The notes: generated by a model not told the origin, from the sequence alone. A stretch of DNA of 64,000 bases from an uncultured Roseicyclus sp. (GCA_947489665.1 CANLEH010000003.1:248001-312000); one strand, 5' to 3'. Positions 44,894 to 55,143 are shown, numbered from the stretch's first letter. Numbers and translations: made by a program.

Positions 44894-46152
44894 GCAATCC
44901 GCCCGTGTTCCACACGCTCGGTTGCCGGCTCAACGCATATGAAACCGAAGCGATGCGTGAGATGACGCAGGCCGCTGGAGTGGCGGATGCGGTGATCGTG
45001 AATACCTGCGCGGTGACGTCTGAAGCAGTGCGCAAGGCGCGGCAGGAAATTCGCAAGCTGCGCCGCGAGAACCCCAAGGCGCGATTGATCGTGACCGGCT
45101 GCGCGGCCCAGACCGAACCGCAGACTTTCGAAGCGATGGATGAGGTCGACCTTGTCTTGGGCAATACCGAAAAGATGCAGCCTGAGACCTGGGCCAATCT
45201 GCCCACTGATTTCATCGGTGAAACCGAAAAGGTCAGGGTCGATGACATCATGTCGGTGGAAGAAACGGCAGGTCACCTGATCGACGGATTTGGACGGCAT
45301 CGGGCTTATGTCCAAGTCCAAAACGGCTGCGATCATCGCTGCACGTTTTGCATCATCCCCTATGGCCGCGGAAACAGCCGCTCGGTCCCAGCCGGTGTTG
45401 TGGTCGAGCAGATCAAGCGGCTGGTGGATCGCGGGTTTAACGAAGTCGTGTTGACCGGGGTCGATCTGACGTCTTGGGGTGCTGACTTGCCGGGGGAACC
45501 TAAGCTTGGTGATCTGGTCATGCGCATCCTCAAGCTGGTGCCGGACCTGCCGCGGATGAGGATCAGCTCCATCGACTCGATTGAGGTGGATGAAAACTTG
45601 ATGCAGGCCATAGCGACGGAGCCGCGCTTGATGCCGCATCTTCACCTGTCGCTACAACACGGTGATGACCTGATCCTGAAACGAATGAAACGCCGCCACC
45701 TGCGCGACGATGCAATTGCCTTTTGTGAGGAGGCCAAACGCCTGCGCCCTGACATGACCTTTGGTGCGGACATCATCGCGGGCTTCCCGACAGAGACTGA
45801 GTCGCATTTCGAGAACTCGCTGAAACTGGTCGAAGATTGCGACCTGACTTGGCTTCACGTATTTCCCTATAGCCCTCGCCCGGGCACGCCTGCTGCCCGT
45901 ATGCCGCAGGTCAGCGGCAAGGCTATCAAAGAGCGTGCGGGCCAATTGAGGCGCAAGGGGGAAGATCGCGTGAAGTCTCACCTGTCCAAACAGATAGGGC
46001 AGAAACACAACATACTTGTCGAAAAGCCCCGCTTGGGGCGCACAGAACAATTCGCCGAGGTTGTGTTCGACCATGATCAGCCCGAGGGACAGATTGTCCA
46101 AGCCCAGATCGCTGGCGCAACGGAACGCCAACTTGTGGCGTCTCACCAGTAG
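44890..46152 (+). CDS. mtaB: tRNA t6A37 methylthiotransferase MtaB
   Basis: This 420-residue radical-SAM enzyme adds a methylthio group to t6A37 in tRNAs reading ANN codons. The N-terminal UPF0004 domain has HTLGCRLNAYE near residue 10 with further cluster cysteines in VNTCAVT and VTGCAAQ. The radical-SAM motif is CDHRCTFC near residue 145, and a TRAM-like domain ends the protein. GCRLN rather than GCQMN favours MtaB over MiaB or RimO. It is coupled to dapF through an ATGA overlap. Confidence 0.95.
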   Translation: MSNPPVFHTLGCRLNAYETEAMREMTQAAGVADAVIVNTCAVTSEAVRKARQEIRKLRRENPKARLIVTGCAAQTEPQTFEAMDEVDLVLGNTEKMQPETWANLPTDFIGETEKVRVDDIMSVEETAGHLIDGFGRHRAYVQVQNGCDHRCTFCIIPYGRGNSRSVPAGVVVEQIKRLVDRGFNEVVLTGVDLTSWGADLPGEPKLGDLVMRILKLVPDLPRMRISSIDSIEVDENLMQAIATEPRLMPHLHLSLQHGDDLILKRMKRRHLRDDAIAFCEEAKRLRPDMTFGADIIAGFPTETESHFENSLKLVEDCDLTWLHVFPYSPRPGTPAARMPQVSGKAIKERAGQLRRKGEDRVKSHLSKQIGQKHNILVEKPRLGRTEQFAEVVFDHDQPEGQIVQAQIAGATERQLVASHQ

Positions 46153-46176
46153 CGACCGCAAGTACTAAGGAAGGCC

Positions 46177-46830
46177 ATGCATCCTAATCCAGCATTCCGA
46201 GGGGAACCGAAATTCATGAACCTTGCCATGTGCCGCAAGCGCGGCTTTGGCATGTTGAGCATGAACGCCGACCCGGCCCCTTTGATCAGCCACGTGCCAT
46301 TCTTTCTGGATGACAGTGGTGAAATGGCGGAATTGCACCTTGTGCGGTCCAATCCAATCGCGCGCGCTGTTCAGACGCCAACCCCGGCGGTGATCGCCGT
46401 GTTGGGGCCCGATGGCTACGTCTCGCCAGACTGGTATGAGACGTCAGATCAAGTGCCAACATGGAACTATGTCGCCGTTCACTTGCGCGGGACGATCGAG
46501 CCCATGGACGGCGGCTTGATGCGTGAACATCTTGATCGGCTTTCGGCCCATTTCGAGGGGCGGCTTTCGCCCAAGCCTGCATGGACAACCGACAAGATGT
46601 CTAAAGACGCATTGGAACGGATGATGCGCCAGATCCTGCCGTTCAAATTCAATGTGCAGGACGTCGAAGGCACCTGGAAGCTGAACCAGAACAAAAGCGA
46701 TGAGGCCCGCCAGGGCGCTGCCGAACAGATCAAGCAAAGCCCCATCGGTCACGAGCTTGAGACATTGGGCGCGTTGATGACCGGTGGCGTCCCGTCGATA
46801 GACAAGGGCAGTTCGCTTACCTACATCTAG
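46177..46830 (+). CDS. FMN-binding PaiB family regulator
   Basis: This 217-residue protein matches the PaiB family of split-barrel FMN-binding proteins: it begins MHPNPAFRG, has PTWNYVAVHLRG near residue 94 and the family tail WKLNQNKSD near 168. In Bacillus PaiB acts as a negative regulator of sporulation and protease genes; in Gram-negative bacteria the role is untested. It follows mtaB by 24 bp and precedes a small conserved gene. Confidence 0.88.
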   Translation: MHPNPAFRGEPKFMNLAMCRKRGFGMLSMNADPAPLISHVPFFLDDSGEMAELHLVRSNPIARAVQTPTPAVIAVLGPDGYVSPDWYETSDQVPTWNYVAVHLRGTIEPMDGGLMREHLDRLSAHFEGRLSPKPAWTTDKMSKDALERMMRQILPFKFNVQDVEGTWKLNQNKSDEARQGAAEQIKQSPIGHELETLGALMTGGVPSIDKGSSLTYI

Positions 46831-46860
46831 GGGAACCAGTCCCGAGGAGGAGCGGTTCTT

Positions 46861-47142
46861 ATGGCACTACAACTGACACCATTTGCGGCGATCGCTTTGC
46901 GTTATGGCGCGGTGGCGACCGCCGGATTTGTCGCCGCACGCCTTATTCCGCGCGGACGCTTTCCCAACGTGGTCGAGGCGCAGATGGACAGGGCGCCAAA
47001 AGGGCTTCGCCTGCGTCGGGCCCATGGGCAAATCAGCGGATCGGCGCGCATCACGCGCCACACCCGGTTGTGGCGTTTTGGCCCGAGATTTCGAATTGAT
47101 GGAACGGCGCTCGCGCGTCTCAAGATAAGGCGGCTGACATGA
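46861..47142 (+). CDS. Conserved hypothetical small protein
   Basis: This 93-residue protein has one hydrophobic segment (about residues 8-25) followed by an extremely Arg-rich cytoplasmic-type tail. A ribosome site (GAGGAG) lies upstream. It overlaps the GST gene by 4 bp (ATGA), so it is probably real and co-translated. The family is not recognised. The single-anchor, basic design would suit a membrane-associated nucleic-acid or lipid contact, but that is a guess. Confidence 0.6.
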   Translation: MALQLTPFAAIALRYGAVATAGFVAARLIPRGRFPNVVEAQMDRAPKGLRLRRAHGQISGSARITRHTRLWRFGPRFRIDGTALARLKIRRLT

Positions 47143-47741
47143 TGGAACTGCTCGGATCGGGGGCGTCCCCGTTTGTGCGCAAAGCGCGGATCTTGGTGGT
47201 TGAAGCCGGGATCACAGACATTCCGTACGTCGAAGTCACCGCCTCGCCCATGGGGGGCGAAGACAAGATCAACGCGGCCAACCCGTTGGGCAAAATTCCG
47301 GCGCTGACGCGCGACAGTGGGCCGACGATCTACGATAGCAACGTGATCTGCAGATTTCTGGACGATCACGCGATGGCAGGCCTCTACCCTGAGGCGCGCT
47401 TGTGGGAAGTGCTGACGCTGGAAGCCACAGGTGACGGCGTCATGGAAGCGGCTGTAGGCATGATCTACGAACAGCGTTTCCGCCCAAAGACGAAGATCTG
47501 GACCCCGTGGTTCGAAGCCCAGTGGACCAAGATCAACCGCGCACTCGACACCATCGAACGCCAATGGATGAGCCATCTGCATGGCCCGGTGGATATGGGG
47601 CAGGTCAGTGTGGCGTGTGCGCTTGGCTATCTCGATTTCCGCTTTCCGGACGACGATTGGCGCGCCGGGCGGGAGGCGCTGGCGGCGTGGTACGCCAAGT
47701 TTGCCGAACGCCCGTCCATGGTGGCCACAGCGCCCGCATGA
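47139..47741 (+). CDS. Glutathione S-transferase family protein
   Basis: This 200-residue protein has an N-terminal thioredoxin-like GST domain (LLGSGASPFVRKARI, where the Ser or neighbouring residue would activate glutathione; NPLGKIPAL; and YDSNVICRFLD binding the gamma-glutamyl group) and an all-helical C-terminal domain. The substrate is unknown. It sits in a chain of 4-bp overlaps with the small gene before it and the GNAT gene after it. Confidence 0.9.
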   Translation: MMELLGSGASPFVRKARILVVEAGITDIPYVEVTASPMGGEDKINAANPLGKIPALTRDSGPTIYDSNVICRFLDDHAMAGLYPEARLWEVLTLEATGDGVMEAAVGMIYEQRFRPKTKIWTPWFEAQWTKINRALDTIERQWMSHLHGPVDMGQVSVACALGYLDFRFPDDDWRAGREALAAWYAKFAERPSMVATAPA

Positions 47742-48163
47742 GAATTACGCTTGCGACGACCGAGGCCGAGCGGCAGGCCTGTTTTGACGTGCGTGATGCC
47801 GTATTCACGGTCGAGCAGGGAATCACGGACCCGCCAGACATTGATGAGTTTGACGCCGACGCGCTTCACTACCTGGCGCAGGACGATACCGGTTTGGCGG
47901 GAGCGGCGCGCATTGTCGCCAAGGGCGATACGGCAAAGATTGGGCGCGTTGCTGTCTTGAAGGCCCGTCGCGGGACCGGCCTTGGCGCGCAGATCATGCG
48001 TACGCTTCTGGACGACGCAAGGACACGTGGGTTCAAATTTGCGGCGCTCGAAAGCCAGGTCCATGCCATCGCCTTTTATGAACGGCTGGGGTTTGCCGCA
48101 GAGGGGCCGGATTATGATGATGGATCCGGCATCATGCATCGTATGATGCGGGCCAAACTCTAG
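47738..48163 (+). CDS. GNAT family N-acetyltransferase
   Basis: This 141-residue GNAT enzyme of the ElaA/YjdJ-like type has VRDAVFTVEQGI near residue 19, the acetyl-CoA loop RRGTGLGAQIM near 79 and the final AIAFYERLGFAAEG near 108. It starts within the GST stop. The acceptor is unknown; the length fits small-molecule or N-terminal acetylation. Confidence 0.88.
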   Translation: MRITLATTEAERQACFDVRDAVFTVEQGITDPPDIDEFDADALHYLAQDDTGLAGAARIVAKGDTAKIGRVAVLKARRGTGLGAQIMRTLLDDARTRGFKFAALESQVHAIAFYERLGFAAEGPDYDDGSGIMHRMMRAKL

Positions 48164-48260
48164 AATTCCGATGTTGGCGGGAGCCTGACAGGAGGCTCTC
48201 AAAGGTCTGTGGTGATTGCGCCGTGTTCGTCGTATGTTCCCGCAAAAGGGGAGGCACGCG

Positions 48261-48809
48261 ATGCCAACGGGACCGAAGCTAAACCGAAGCCTGCGGGCCT
48301 TTATTGAACGCCAAAGGCTCTTCTTCGTGGCCACAGCGGCGCCAGAAGGGCGGGTGAACCTGTCGCCCAAGGGCGCAGACAGCCTGCGGATCATAAGCGA
48401 TACGCATATCCGGTGGCTCAATCTGTCTGGCAGCGGCAATGAAACGGCAGGGCATCTTCGGAAAGCTGATCGCATGACCTTGATGTTCTGCGCGTTTGAG
48501 GGCGACGCGCTGATCCTGCGGGTCTATGGCACGGCAAGCACCTTGCACCCGCGCGATGTCGGTTGGTCCGAGGCTGCCGCAGAATTTCCCGAGATGGCTG
48601 GCACGCGGCAGATCTTCGATATGCGCATAGATCTTGTACAGACATCCTGTGGTACTGGCGTCCCACTTATGCCGTTCGAGGCGGACCGCGTGCACACGGA
48701 ACTCCTGCCGTTTTACGCTGAAATGGGCGAGGATGGCGTTCAGGACTATTGGCAGCGCAAGAATACTGAAACCATTGACGGGTATCCGACAGGTCTGTTC
48801 GAGGAATAG
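48261..48809 (+). CDS. Pyridoxamine 5'-phosphate oxidase-like flavin protein
   Basis: This 182-residue split-barrel protein of the PNPOx-like superfamily has FFVATAAPEGRVNLSPKG near residue 21, the usual beginning of the flavin-binding barrel. It lacks the C-terminal substrate-binding region of true PdxH, so it is better treated as a general FMN or F420-like binding oxidoreductase. GGGGAGG precedes ATG 48261. Confidence 0.85.
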   Translation: MPTGPKLNRSLRAFIERQRLFFVATAAPEGRVNLSPKGADSLRIISDTHIRWLNLSGSGNETAGHLRKADRMTLMFCAFEGDALILRVYGTASTLHPRDVGWSEAAAEFPEMAGTRQIFDMRIDLVQTSCGTGVPLMPFEADRVHTELLPFYAEMGEDGVQDYWQRKNTETIDGYPTGLFEE

Positions 48810-49042
48810 GGTCGATTCAACCTGTAGCCGCGTGCATGCGCAGCAAAGTCGCCCGGAAATGGAAGCCACCGGAAAGAATGCGACATTTCAGCCCCCATGC
48901 GCGCGTTTGTCCGCTGGACGCCTATAACGTCAGACAGTAACAGCAGCGCAAGCTGGGTGACGGATAGATTCCGTGGCCCTCTTTGCAGTTTCCCATGGGG
49001 CGCCGGAGACGTCCGACCCCGATAGAGAGAACAGGAGAGCTC

Positions 49043-49618
49043 GTGTCACACGCAGAGGATCCTTCCGGCGAGCGCCGGGACTTTCTGTACTACGCAACCG
49101 CCGGCACCGGCGTTGTCGTGGCAGGCGCGGCCGCTTGGCCGCTTGTGAATTCCATGAACCCGTCCGCCGACACCCGCGCGGCCAGCCAGATGCGCGTTGA
49201 CGTATCGGGCGTGGCCGAAGGTTCGCAGTTGACGGTTTTGTTCCTGGGTAAACCCATCTTCATTCGTCGTCGCACCGCGGAAGAGATTGAATCGGCCCGC
49301 GCCGTGGAAGTGTCTGAGCTTCCCGACCCTGAATCGCGCAACGCCAACGACGAAGCGGCCGACGCAGCCGACGCCAACCGCACGCTGGCCCCGTTTGAGG
49401 GCGACGATACCGGCGAATGGCTCGTGATGCAGGGTGTGTGCACGCACCTGGGTTGCGTTCCGCTTGGTGACGGCGCTGGCGATTTCGGCGGCTGGTTCTG
49501 CCCGTGCCACGGGTCGCACTATGACGCTGCCGGCCGTATTCGTCGCGGGCCTGCGCCCCGGAACCTGCCCATCCCGGCGGCAGAGTTCATCGACGAAACA
49601 ACCATTTTGCTCGGTTAA
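49043..49618 (+). CDS. petA: Ubiquinol-cytochrome c reductase iron-sulfur (Rieske) subunit
   Basis: This 191-residue Rieske subunit of cytochrome bc1 has an N-terminal twin-arginine-type start ([13 protein letters not shown]) and one membrane helix. The 2Fe-2S motifs are CTHLGC near residue 133 and CPCHGSHYD near 152. The GTG start at 49043 has AGGAGA upstream and gives the usual Rhodobacterales N-terminus. It is the first gene of petABC; the 233 bp before it hold the presumed promoter. Confidence 0.97.
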   Translation: MSHAEDPSGERRDFLYYATAGTGVVVAGAAAWPLVNSMNPSADTRAASQMRVDVSGVAEGSQLTVLFLGKPIFIRRRTAEEIESARAVEVSELPDPESRNANDEAADAADANRTLAPFEGDDTGEWLVMQGVCTHLGCVPLGDGAGDFGGWFCPCHGSHYDAAGRIRRGPAPRNLPIPAAEFIDETTILLG

Positions 49619-49632
49619 GGGAGGAACGACAC

Positions 49633-50991
49633 ATGGGTGGTATTCCCCACGACCATTACGAACCGAATTCGCGCGGCGAAAAGTGGCTTCACCGCCGCCT
49701 GCCGATCGTCGGTTTGATGTACGACACCTTGATGATCCCCACGCCCAAGAACCTCAATTGGATGTGGATCTGGGGTATTGTTCTTGTTTTCACGCTGGTG
49801 ATGCAGATCATCACCGGCATCTTGCTGGTGATGCATTACACGCCGCATGTCGATCTGGCCTTCGCCTCTGTCGAGCACATCATGCGCAACGTGAACGGAG
49901 GGTGGGCGATCCGCTACATCCACCAGAACGGCGCATCGTTGTTCTTCATTGCCGTTTACTTGCACATCTTCCGCGGCCTCTACTACGGCTCGTACAAGGC
50001 GCCGCGTGAGGTCACGTGGATCATCGGAATGCTGATCTACGTCCTGATGATGGGCACCGCGTTCATGGGCTACGTTCTGCCCTGGGGTCAGATGTCCTTC
50101 TGGGGCGCGACCGTGATCACCGGCCTCTTCGGCGCCATTCCGTTCATCGGTGAAGGCATCCAGACCTGGCTTCTGGGCGGACCCGCCGTGGACAATGCCA
50201 CGCTGAACCGCTTCCTGTCGCTGCACTATCTGCTGCCCTTCCTGATCCTGGGCCTTGTGATCGTGCACGTCTGGGCCTTCCACACGACCGGCAACAATAA
50301 CCCCACGGGTGTTGAAGTGCGCCGCACGTCGAAGGCCGAGGCGGAAAAAGACACGCTGCCGTTCTGGCCCTATTTCGTGATCAAGGACCTTTTCGCGCTT
50401 GCCGTGATCCTCGTCGCCTTCTTCGCGGTCGTGGGCTTCATGCCGAACTACCTCGGCCACCCCGACAACTATATCGAGGCGAACCCGCTGGCGACGCCAG
50501 CGCACATCGTGCCCGAATGGTACTTCCTGCCGTTCTACGCGATCCTGCGCGCCTTCGATAACGAGGTTTGGGTTGTGATCGCCGCCAACTTCCTCACCGG
50601 TGGCATCGTTGATGCCGCGTTCTTCGGCGTGGTGGCGATGTTCGGCGCGATCGTGGTGATGGCGCTGGCCCCATGGCTCGACACGTCGTCGGTCCGCTCG
50701 GGCCGCTATCGCCCGATGTTCAAGGCGTGGTTTTGGGTCTTCATCGTGAACTTCTTCGTTCTGATGTGGGTCGGTGCCCGTCCGGCGGAAGGGATCTATC
50801 CCTACATCGCACTGATCGGTTCGACCTACTGGTTCGCCTACTTCCTGGTGATCCTGCCGCTTCTGGGCGTGATCGAGAAGCCGCTGCCGCAGCCCTCGAC
50901 CATCGAAGAGGACTTCAACGAACATGTCGGTGGCGGGTCTTCGGGCACCCCCGGCTCCGGTACGGCCGCAGCGCCGACCCCGGCAGAGTGA
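49633..50991 (+). CDS. petB: Cytochrome b of the bc1 complex
   Basis: This 452-residue eight-helix membrane subunit binds hemes bL and bH. Heme histidines lie in the [16 protein letters not shown] and [21 protein letters not shown] helices, and the quinol-site motif VPEWYFLP (PEWY) is present near residue 292. The Gly/Ser/Pro-rich tail is unremarkable. It starts 14 bp after petA with GGGAGGA upstream. The complex passes electrons from ubiquinol to cytochrome c and pumps protons. Confidence 0.98.
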   Translation: MGGIPHDHYEPNSRGEKWLHRRLPIVGLMYDTLMIPTPKNLNWMWIWGIVLVFTLVMQIITGILLVMHYTPHVDLAFASVEHIMRNVNGGWAIRYIHQNGASLFFIAVYLHIFRGLYYGSYKAPREVTWIIGMLIYVLMMGTAFMGYVLPWGQMSFWGATVITGLFGAIPFIGEGIQTWLLGGPAVDNATLNRFLSLHYLLPFLILGLVIVHVWAFHTTGNNNPTGVEVRRTSKAEAEKDTLPFWPYFVIKDLFALAVILVAFFAVVGFMPNYLGHPDNYIEANPLATPAHIVPEWYFLPFYAILRAFDNEVWVVIAANFLTGGIVDAAFFGVVAMFGAIVVMALAPWLDTSSVRSGRYRPMFKAWFWVFIVNFFVLMWVGARPAEGIYPYIALIGSTYWFAYFLVILPLLGVIEKPLPQPSTIEEDFNEHVGGGSSGTPGSGTAAAPTPAE

Positions 50992-51008
50992 GAGAGAGGA
51001 AACTGACG

Positions 51009-51821
51009 ATGTTCAGGAAACTTGCAATCAGCGCCACCGCGGCGCTGGCCCTCACCTCCGGCGCGGCACATGCTGCGGGTGGCGCGGGTTACGTCGAAAA
51101 CTACGCCTTCTCGTTCGAAGGTCCGTTCGGCACATTCGACCAGAACCAGCTTCAGCGTGGCCTTCAGGTCTACACTGAGATTTGCTCAGGCTGTCACGGC
51201 CTGCAGTACGTGCCGATCCGCACGCTTGCGGATGAAGGCGGCATCGGCTGGACAGAGGAAGAGGTGCTGGAATACATCGACCAGAACTTCATCGAGGTTT
51301 ACGACCCCGATCTGCAAGACTGGCGGATGGCCACTCCGAACGACAACTTCCCCGTCAATGACGGTGTTGGCGCACCGGACCTCAGCCTGATGGCTAAGGC
51401 CCGCACTGGCTTCTCCGGCCCTTACGGTTTGGGGATCAATCCCCTGATCAACGGGATCGGCGGACCCGAATATATTGCCTCGCTTTTGACCCACTATACG
51501 GGTGAAGAGGTCGAGCAATATGGCGCGATCCTTTACGAGAACGAGACGATGGAAGGCGGCCTGATCTCCATGGCGCCACCATTGTGGGAAGACGCCGTGG
51601 TATATGCCGATGGTACACCCGCCACCGTCGACCAAATGGCGCAGGACGTTGCTGCGTTCCTGATGTGGACGGCAGAGCCGCACATGATGGCACGTAAGCA
51701 GATGGGCTTCCTCGCGGTCATCATCCTCGGCATTTTCTCGGTGCTCTTGTACCTGACCAACAAGCGCCTGTGGGCGCCGGTCAAGGCAGCGGCCAAGCGC
51801 GGTACACAAGCCGCCGAGTAA
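51009..51821 (+). CDS. petC: Cytochrome c1 of the bc1 complex
   Basis: This 270-residue heme protein has a signal peptide ending at GAAHA (about residue 21). The covalent heme site is CSGCH near residue 59, and a C-terminal membrane anchor lies at about residues 238-255. It completes petABC and receives electrons from the Rieske subunit. GAGAGAGGAAA lies upstream of ATG 51009. A strong terminator follows the stop. Confidence 0.97.
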   Translation: MFRKLAISATAALALTSGAAHAAGGAGYVENYAFSFEGPFGTFDQNQLQRGLQVYTEICSGCHGLQYVPIRTLADEGGIGWTEEEVLEYIDQNFIEVYDPDLQDWRMATPNDNFPVNDGVGAPDLSLMAKARTGFSGPYGLGINPLINGIGGPEYIASLLTHYTGEEVEQYGAILYENETMEGGLISMAPPLWEDAVVYADGTPATVDQMAQDVAAFLMWTAEPHMMARKQMGFLAVIILGIFSVLLYLTNKRLWAPVKAAAKRGTQAAE

Positions 51822-51842
51822 TTCGCTCGACGCTCTAAATTG

Positions 51843-51874
51843 AAAACGCGCTCCTCTAAGGGGCGCGTTTTTTT
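51843..51874 (+). terminator. Intrinsic terminator of petABC
   Basis: A 12-bp stem, AAAACGCGCTCC with GGGGCGCGTTTT (one G:T pair), surrounds the loop TCTAA and is followed by a continuous T-run. It begins 21 bp after the petC stop and lies between convergent petC and thiQ. It is the clearest rho-independent terminator in the window. Confidence 0.9.
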
Positions 51875-51878
51875 GTGG

Positions 51879-52568
51879 CTAGAGCCAGGGCTGCAGCGCC
51901 TCGTTCTCTTGCGCGACCAACCGTGCAAGATCACCCTCTAAAACGATCTGCCCTGCATCCAACAAGACCAGCCGATCACAGAGCCGCGTTGCATCGCGCA
52001 AGTCGTGCGTTGCCATCACAAGCGTTTGCCCGGTCTCTGCGCAAAGCGCCGCCACCAACTCCAGCATATCGCGCCGCAATCCGGGATCGAGTGCCGAGAA
52101 GGGTTCATCCAACAGAACAAGCGGGCGATCCTGCAACAGTGTTCTGGCAAGTGCGACACGGCTTTGTTGTCCACCTGAAAGCTCGGCGGGCTTGCGATGT
52201 TCAAACCCCTTCAGACCAACTTTCTCCAAGGCGTCTGAGACTCGTGCCTTGTCGTCGTCTTGCAGTTTCAAGCTCGGCTCCAAGCCAAGCGCCACGTTTT
52301 GGAACACCGAAAGGTGCGGGAACAAATTGCCATCCTGAAACAAGATCGACATCGGGTGCTGCGCAACCGTCGCGCGCGACACGTCGGTGCCGTCGATCCA
52401 CACCCGGCCCGCATCTGGCCAAGTGAAACCGGCAACGAGCGATAGGAACGTCGATTTGCCTGAGCCCGAGGCCCCCATGAGCGCGACGCGGGCACCCTTG
52501 GGAATTTCCAGCGCAAGCGACAGACTAAAATCCCCTTGCTCAACCCGAATATTTTCAAGCCGCAGCAT
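51879..52568 (-). CDS. thiQ: Thiamine ABC transporter ATP-binding protein ThiQ
   Basis: This 229-residue ATPase has Walker A GASGSGKST near residue 33, signature LSGGQQSRVALAR near 127 and Walker B VLLDEPFSALDPG near 148. The short length without a TOBE domain matches ThiQ. It overlaps thiP by 14 bp and is the last gene of thiBPQ. Confidence 0.93.
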   Translation of the reverse strand: MLRLENIRVEQGDFSLSLALEIPKGARVALMGASGSGKSTFLSLVAGFTWPDAGRVWIDGTDVSRATVAQHPMSILFQDGNLFPHLSVFQNVALGLEPSLKLQDDDKARVSDALEKVGLKGFEHRKPAELSGGQQSRVALARTLLQDRPLVLLDEPFSALDPGLRRDMLELVAALCAETGQTLVMATHDLRDATRLCDRLVLLDAGQIVLEGDLARLVAQENEALQPWL

Positions 52569-54120
52569 TCACGCGTCCTCCACGATCGAAGAGCCAGAAC
52601 AACCCCAAAGACAGCGCCATCAAAACAACTGCTGCGCCCTGCGCGTCGTCGGTGCGGTAAGACCCGAAGAGGCGGTACATTTCCAGCGGCAGTGTTTCCT
52701 GCCCGGGAGCTGAGAACAGGGCAATCACGCCAAGATCCCCCATGGAAAAGGCCGCAGCCAATCCTGCGCCAAACCCCAGAGGCCGCCGGAGGCGGGGTAG
52801 AATGGCATGGCGCAACCGGGCGGAGCCTCGCATGCCAAGAGCATCGGCCAGGCGTCCCTGTGTGGCCTCCGCGGCCGCAGCGGCGGGTATCAAAGCCCGT
52901 AGCAGGAACGGCAAGGCGACCAGCGCGTTCACAAGCCCGGTGATGGGCAGGGAAAGAGTCACTGGGTCCGCAATTGGAAAAACGATAATGAAAAGGCCTG
53001 TCCCTACGACAAGAGGGGAGACTGCAATTGACAGCAAGCCAACCCCTTCCAACCCCGCGCGCACCGCGTGGCCGGCAATCAGCAATGCCATCGGCAGGGC
53101 GAGGCCAACCGCCAGAGCGGTAGAGGCGAGTGCGAGTGCAATGGATCTCAGCGCCGCCTCCCACGTGGACAAAGGAAGGCCGAAGACCGCCCCGATCCCT
53201 TCCGCAACAACGGCCAGAAGCGGCAAAAGCAGAAAAGCGCCAGCTGCCGTCAGAACAGCCAAATCGAACCGGCGCGAAGCAGGGGTATCGTCCGGCCAGC
53301 GCATTGCAGGTCGATCCAACCCACCTCCAAACTGGGCGGCCTTTGCGAAGCGCCAGGCCAGCAGACCCGCCGCAACGCAGATCGTGACCTGGACTAGGCC
53401 CAGATATGCGGCACGACCAAGATCAAAGTCGAACCGAAACGCCTGATAGATCGCCAGTTCCACTGTCGTGGCAGCGGGCCCGCCGCCCAGGATCAGGGCA
53501 ACAGCGAAACTCGTGGTGCAGATCAGGAAGATCACCAGCAGGGCGCCGGGCAATGTCGCTGCAAGAAGCGGCCATTCGAAATGCCGCTGCATATGGCGCC
53601 TTTGGAAATTCAAAGATCGTGCCAGCCGGATGCGTTCAGACGGGATGGACAACCAGCCCTGCAACAACAGCCGTGTGGCCAATGGCAAGTTCAGAAACAC
53701 ATGTGCCAAAACGACCCCCAATAGGCCGTAGATCTCAATCGTGCCTGCGCCGATCCCTTCAAGCGCGCTGTTGATCCAGCCAGACCGGCCAAAAATGGCC
53801 AGTAAGCCCATAACCGCAACGATCACCGGAAGGATGAAGGGTGCCCCAAGAAGCGCTATGAACGCACTGCGCCCGGGAAAGCGCCTGCGCGCCAAGGCGC
53901 GTGCCACCGGGATAGCCGCAAGGCAAGAGACGACGGCCGAAAGGGCCGCCTGCAAAAGCGTGAACCTGATGGCAGCCCAATCGGCCGCGCGCAGATCTGA
54001 AAGGCCCTCGGCCCGCAAGATTACGGCAATCAGCGGCCCGAGGATGCACAAAACGACCAGCAGGGCCAAAACCCCGCCGGTCGCCTGAAGTGATGTTACT
54101 GGCTCAGCGCGTTTTGCCAT
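52555..54120 (-). CDS. thiP: Thiamine/TPP ABC transporter permease ThiP
   Basis: This 521-residue permease has about 12 helices and two EAA-type loops, reflecting the fused two-half architecture of ThiP (iron/thiamine transporter type). It imports thiamine or TPP with ThiB and ThiQ. It overlaps thiB by 25 bp and thiQ by 14 bp, an unusually tight coupling. Confidence 0.92.
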   Translation of the reverse strand: MAKRAEPVTSLQATGGVLALLVVLCILGPLIAVILRAEGLSDLRAADWAAIRFTLLQAALSAVVSCLAAIPVARALARRRFPGRSAFIALLGAPFILPVIVAVMGLLAIFGRSGWINSALEGIGAGTIEIYGLLGVVLAHVFLNLPLATRLLLQGWLSIPSERIRLARSLNFQRRHMQRHFEWPLLAATLPGALLVIFLICTTSFAVALILGGGPAATTVELAIYQAFRFDFDLGRAAYLGLVQVTICVAAGLLAWRFAKAAQFGGGLDRPAMRWPDDTPASRRFDLAVLTAAGAFLLLPLLAVVAEGIGAVFGLPLSTWEAALRSIALALASTALAVGLALPMALLIAGHAVRAGLEGVGLLSIAVSPLVVGTGLFIIVFPIADPVTLSLPITGLVNALVALPFLLRALIPAAAAAEATQGRLADALGMRGSARLRHAILPRLRRPLGFGAGLAAAFSMGDLGVIALFSAPGQETLPLEMYRLFGSYRTDDAQGAAVVLMALSLGLFWLFDRGGRVNAAA

Positions 54121-55091
54121 GTGGCCAAAGCGTCCTCTCGCACTTCGGCGGCGCCGGTGGATGAGAAGATCAGGGATTGATCTGGCTGGATCAGCGTCTC
54201 AAAGCCATCGGGCAAAGCATCCGTTGGCAAGGCGGCGGGATACATCCAGTTGGTCGTCGGGATCACCTCTTGGAACGCGGCAGAGACCATGAATTCCATG
54301 AATTGCTGCGCAAGCTCGACATTGTCGGCGGTCGCAAGGATGCCCCCCACTTCGACCTGCATGTAGTGGCCTTCGGTGAAGGGCGCGGCGGTGTAGCTGT
54401 CATCCTCTTCCGCGATCAGGTGATAGGCAGGTGATGTGGTGTAGGACAGAACCATGTCGGCCTCACCATCAAGGAACAGGCCATACGCCTCGGACCAACC
54501 GGGGGTGACTGTCACCACGTTGTCCGCCAGACCTTCCCAGATCTCAGAGGCACGCTCATCGCCATAGGCGTGCTGCACCCACATCAACAGCCCAAGGCCA
54601 GGGGTGGAGGAGCGTGGGTCCTGAATGACAATGCTCACGTCGGAGGCGGCAAGCTCTTCAAAACTGGTCGGCACGTCTTCAAGCGTCTGGCGATGGACGA
54701 ACGCGAAGTAACCCCAGTCGAACGGCATGAAATTCTCGTCGTCCCATTCGATCGGCAGGGTCAGGCCCGTTGCATCCATTCCATGGGGCTGCATCAACCC
54801 GGCCTCATCCGCCGCGGCGATCAGGTTGGTGTCGAGGCCCAGGACGATATCCGCCTCGGACCGTGATCCTTCCAAGCGCAGGCGCGACAGGAGCGCGGCC
54901 CCGTCCCCCGTGGCGGTGAATTGCAGGTCGCAACCGCAGACCTCTTCAAAGGCCAGTTCCACTTGCGGGCCGGGGCCCCAGTCGGACGCAAAGCTGTCAT
55001 AGGTATAGACTGTCAGAACAGGGGTCTGCGCCAAAGCAGCCCCCGCAATGGTGGACAATCCCGCAGCGATGATAGGTGTGGTGAGTTTCAT
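54096..55091 (-). CDS. thiB: Thiamine-binding periplasmic protein ThiB
   Basis: This 331-residue protein has a signal peptide (to GAALA, about residue 21), then PVLTVYTYDSFASDWGPG, the ThiB hallmark, and PFDWGYFAFVHR near residue 122. It captures thiamine, TMP or TPP in the periplasm. It lies 52 bp downstream of the end of a TPP riboswitch, which controls the whole thiBPQ operon. Confidence 0.95.
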   Translation of the reverse strand: MKLTTPIIAAGLSTIAGAALAQTPVLTVYTYDSFASDWGPGPQVELAFEEVCGCDLQFTATGDGAALLSRLRLEGSRSEADIVLGLDTNLIAAADEAGLMQPHGMDATGLTLPIEWDDENFMPFDWGYFAFVHRQTLEDVPTSFEELAASDVSIVIQDPRSSTPGLGLLMWVQHAYGDERASEIWEGLADNVVTVTPGWSEAYGLFLDGEADMVLSYTTSPAYHLIAEEDDSYTAAPFTEGHYMQVEVGGILATADNVELAQQFMEFMVSAAFQEVIPTTNWMYPAALPTDALPDGFETLIQPDQSLIFSSTGAAEVREDALATWQNALSQ

Positions 55092-55143
55092 GACCTCACT
55101 CCTCCAATAACTGTGGGCGAAGTGAAGTTTGGCAATGCCGTCA

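Noticed and set aside
49615-50925. A minus-strand frame of 436 codons across petB
   Set aside because: It is antisense to an unmistakable cytochrome b and is rich in His, Asp and Arg with no fold-like pattern.
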